Below, in pieces: positions 5,609-7,278 of a stretch of 7,278 nucleotides of DNA. Source of the stretch: Deltaproteobacteria bacterium. GTDB lineage: Bacteria; Desulfobacterota; Desulfobacteria; Desulfobacterales; UBA11574. The notes beneath the pieces were generated by a model, which was given only the letters and a program-made list of their open reading frames with translations, was not told the DNA's origin and ran no database searches. Where the stretch lies: positions 1 to 7,278 of the forward strand of contig JAFDCA010000164.1 in NCBI GenBank assembly GCA_019313025.1, read 5' to 3'. Within the stretch, counting starts at the first letter, position 1, and every line of letters starts with the position of its first letter. The position numbers were made by a program, and so were the translations under genes.

Positions 5609-7278
5609 TTACATCATAAAAATCGGATCTACATCAAGAACAACTTTGACATTGCGCTGGTTGATGATGGTTTTATTCTCGAGCCATAAATCATTAAGAA
5701 ATTGATGGAGCGGTTTGATCTCCAAACCCTTTAAAAGAATCTGCCATCGATAATGTTTGGCAATTTTAAAAAGCGGGGCTTCAATAGGCCCCAATATTTC
5801 AAGGGACTTTGATATCGATTTGTTCTTCTGCTTTAATGTATTGCAAAGATCTCCTATTGTCTGGGCATGCTGCCGGGTCTTTTTTTTGTTTTTTCCAGAG
5901 ATTTTAATCTGAACCACTCTAGAAAAAGGAGGATAATGGAGGCTTTTTCGAAACTCGATCTCGGCATTGTAAAACATCTTCAAGTCCTGGGCAGTGGCAG
6001 ATATAATGCTGAAATGACCGGGGTTATACGTCTGAAGGACAACACGTCCGGGCACAGCCCCCCGTCCGGCGCGACCGGCCACTTGAGCCAGCAGCTGAAA
6101 TGTACGTTCTCCGGCTCGAAAATCAGGAAAATTCAAAGAGAGGTCTGCACAGATAATACCAACCAGTGTAATATTTGGAAAGTCATGACCTTTGGCCACC
6201 ATCTGAGTTCCGACGAGAACATCAATGGTCCGATTTCTTAAACCTTTGAGTATTTTTATCATAGATCCTTTGCGCCGGGTTGTATCACGATCCATTCTGG
6301 CGACGGAGGCATGAGGGAAAAGCATCTTTACCGTTGCCTCAACCTTTTCGGTCCCAAGCCCCAAAAGCATGATTTTAGATGAACCACATAAAGTGCAGCT
6401 GGAAGCGGACGCCCGTGTAAACCCGCAGTAATGACATTTGTATGCATTGGCCTTTTGATGCAATGTCAAAGAAATATCACAGTTTTTACATCGTATTGCT
6501 TCACCGCAAGCTGAGCAAACCGGATAGCTGGCATAACCACGCCGGTTTAAGAAAAGAAGCACCTGCTCGCCACGTCCGAGCGTCGTTTCCATGGCCCTGT
6601 AAAGCTCCGGAGTGATAAACCGACGACTTCCCCGAACATCTCTGCTTTTTCGAAGATCAACAACTGTTACCTTGGGGAGCGACCTTTCTTCAACCCGCTC
6701 TGTTAATGTAACACCTTTAAATTTATCTGTTTTTACATTATAATAAGATTGTATTGAAGGCGTAGCAGACCCCAGCAAGGCCACAGCGTTCAGTTGTTTC
6801 GCCCTAACCACGGCAAGATCTCTGGCATTGTATCTCAAACGGCTATCCTGCTTGTAAGAAGTGTCATGTTCTTCATCAACGATAATAATGCCGATATTCG
6901 TAAAAGGTGCAAAAATAGCGGATCTGGCACCAATGGCAATGGAGACCTCACTCCTTGCAATACGCACCCACTGATCGTAACGCTCTCCGGCAGAAAGTCC
7001 GCTGTGAAGAATAGCAATACGATCACCAAAGCGTGCCCTAAATCGTCTTTCCGTCTGAGATATCAGGGCAATTTCAGGAACCAGAACCAGAACGGAATAA
7101 CCTAAGCCAATGGCCTTTGCTGCAATATGCATGTAAACTTCCGTCTTACCGCTCCCGGTAACGCCGGTTAGAAGACAAGCAAAAAATTTTCCACCCAGAG
7201 CCTTCGTCAATTTTGAAACCACACGTTTTTGTTCTCCGGTAAGTCTGTGAGGTGTATCAGGTTTGATAAATTCACCCA
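5609..7278 (-). CDS. priA: Primosomal replication-restart helicase PriA, C-terminal about 556 residues (5' end beyond window)
   Basis: PriA is a 3'-5' superfamily 2 DNA helicase that reloads the replisome at stalled forks. The frame is open to the right edge; readable sequence begins GEFIKPDTPHRLTGEQKR upstream of an internal GTG at 7222, which is not the real start. Motifs in order: Walker A GVTGSGKT (about 7142-7165), DEEH box in IIVDEEHDTSYKQ (6866-6877), GSATPS (motif III), an eight-cysteine zinc region in four pairs (CSAC, CKNC, CHYC, CTLC) inserted in the second helicase lobe, VGTQMVAKGHDFP, and the arginine-finger motif QVAGRAGRG. The C-terminal domain follows and ends DVDPIFMM. Compared with E. 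coli PriA (732 residues, Walker Lys 230), roughly 185 N-terminal residues (3'-end binding and winged-helix domains) are missing because the window ends. All visible catalytic and zinc residues are intact. Confidence 0.97.
   Translation of the reverse strand, partial: GEFIKPDTPHRLTGEQKRVVSKLTKALGGKFFACLLTGVTGSGKTEVYMHIAAKAIGLGYSVLVLVPEIALISQTERRFRARFGDRIAILHSGLSAGERYDQWVRIARSEVSIAIGARSAIFAPFTNIGIIIVDEEHDTSYKQDSRLRYNARDLAVVRAKQLNAVALLGSATPSIQSYYNVKTDKFKGVTLTERVEERSLPKVTVVDLRKSRDVRGSRRFITPELYRAMETTLGRGEQVLLFLNRRGYASYPVCSACGEAIRCKNCDISLTLHQKANAYKCHYCGFTRASASSCTLCGSSKIMLLGLGTEKVEATVKMLFPHASVARMDRDTTRRKGSMIKILKGLRNRTIDVLVGTQMVAKGHDFPNITLVGIICADLSLNFPDFRAGERTFQLLAQVAGRAGRGAVPGRVVLQTYNPGHFSIISATAQDLKMFYNAEIEFRKSLHYPPFSRVVQIKISGKNKKKTRQHAQTIGDLCNTLKQKNKSISKSLEILGPIEAPLFKIAKHYRWQILLKGLEIKPLHQFLNDLWLENKTIINQRNVKVVLDVDPIFMM

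Noticed and set aside
5867..6241. Plus-strand open frame inside priA (also 6794-7105)
   Set aside because: Both are antisense to conserved PriA helicase motifs and show no family similarity.

Overview
The window looks like an ordinary chromosomal stretch from a Gram-negative anaerobe, most likely a Desulfobacterota (Desulfobacterales-like) bacterium. This is inferred from protein style, the DUF1573 and YafK-type L,D-transpeptidase genes, a very cysteine-rich small protein and apparent selenocysteine use. No rRNA or tRNA marker is present, so the placement is tentative. UGG encodes Trp and TGA is a genuine stop elsewhere in the window, so the code is standard.

Layout: positions 1-2061 (minus) hold the N-terminal 687 codons of DNA polymerase I, with complete 5'-nuclease and proofreading domains; the gene runs off the left edge. 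A 163-bp divergent spacer follows. Then two overlapping plus-strand genes: a YccU-type CoA-binding protein (2225-2674) and a 74-residue protein with 11 cysteines (2628-2852). The 205-bp convergent spacer (2853-3057) holds a nested inverted-repeat structure that could be a dispersed repeat or a structured RNA. On the minus strand, reading right to left, come priA (partial, 5609-7278), a 268-bp spacer with a promoter candidate, and then a tight three-gene group: an exported DUF1573 protein (4609-5340), a HAD phosphatase (3980-4606, 2 nt after it) and a membrane-anchored YkuD-type L,D-transpeptidase (3058-3960, 19 nt after that).

The main result is the DUF1573 gene. It is split by an in-frame TGA at 5113-5115, and the protein resumes in the same frame. 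The TGA falls exactly where the family has the first Cys of its conserved Cys-Gly-Cys motif, giving Sec-Gly-Cys. A hairpin with a perfect 7-bp upper stem starts directly after the TGA, at the position expected for a bacterial SECIS element. C78 is the only cysteine in the mature protein, so U76/C78 would be an isolated pair. I read this as one 243-residue exported selenoprotein rather than two genes or a pseudogene. The hairpin's apical loop lacks the usual G, and no Sec machinery gene is in the window, so the call is strong but not proven.

How the genes relate: polA and priA are DNA replication and repair housekeeping genes. The DUF1573-HAD-transpeptidase group combines two envelope proteins with a small-molecule phosphatase, and its shared function is unknown.
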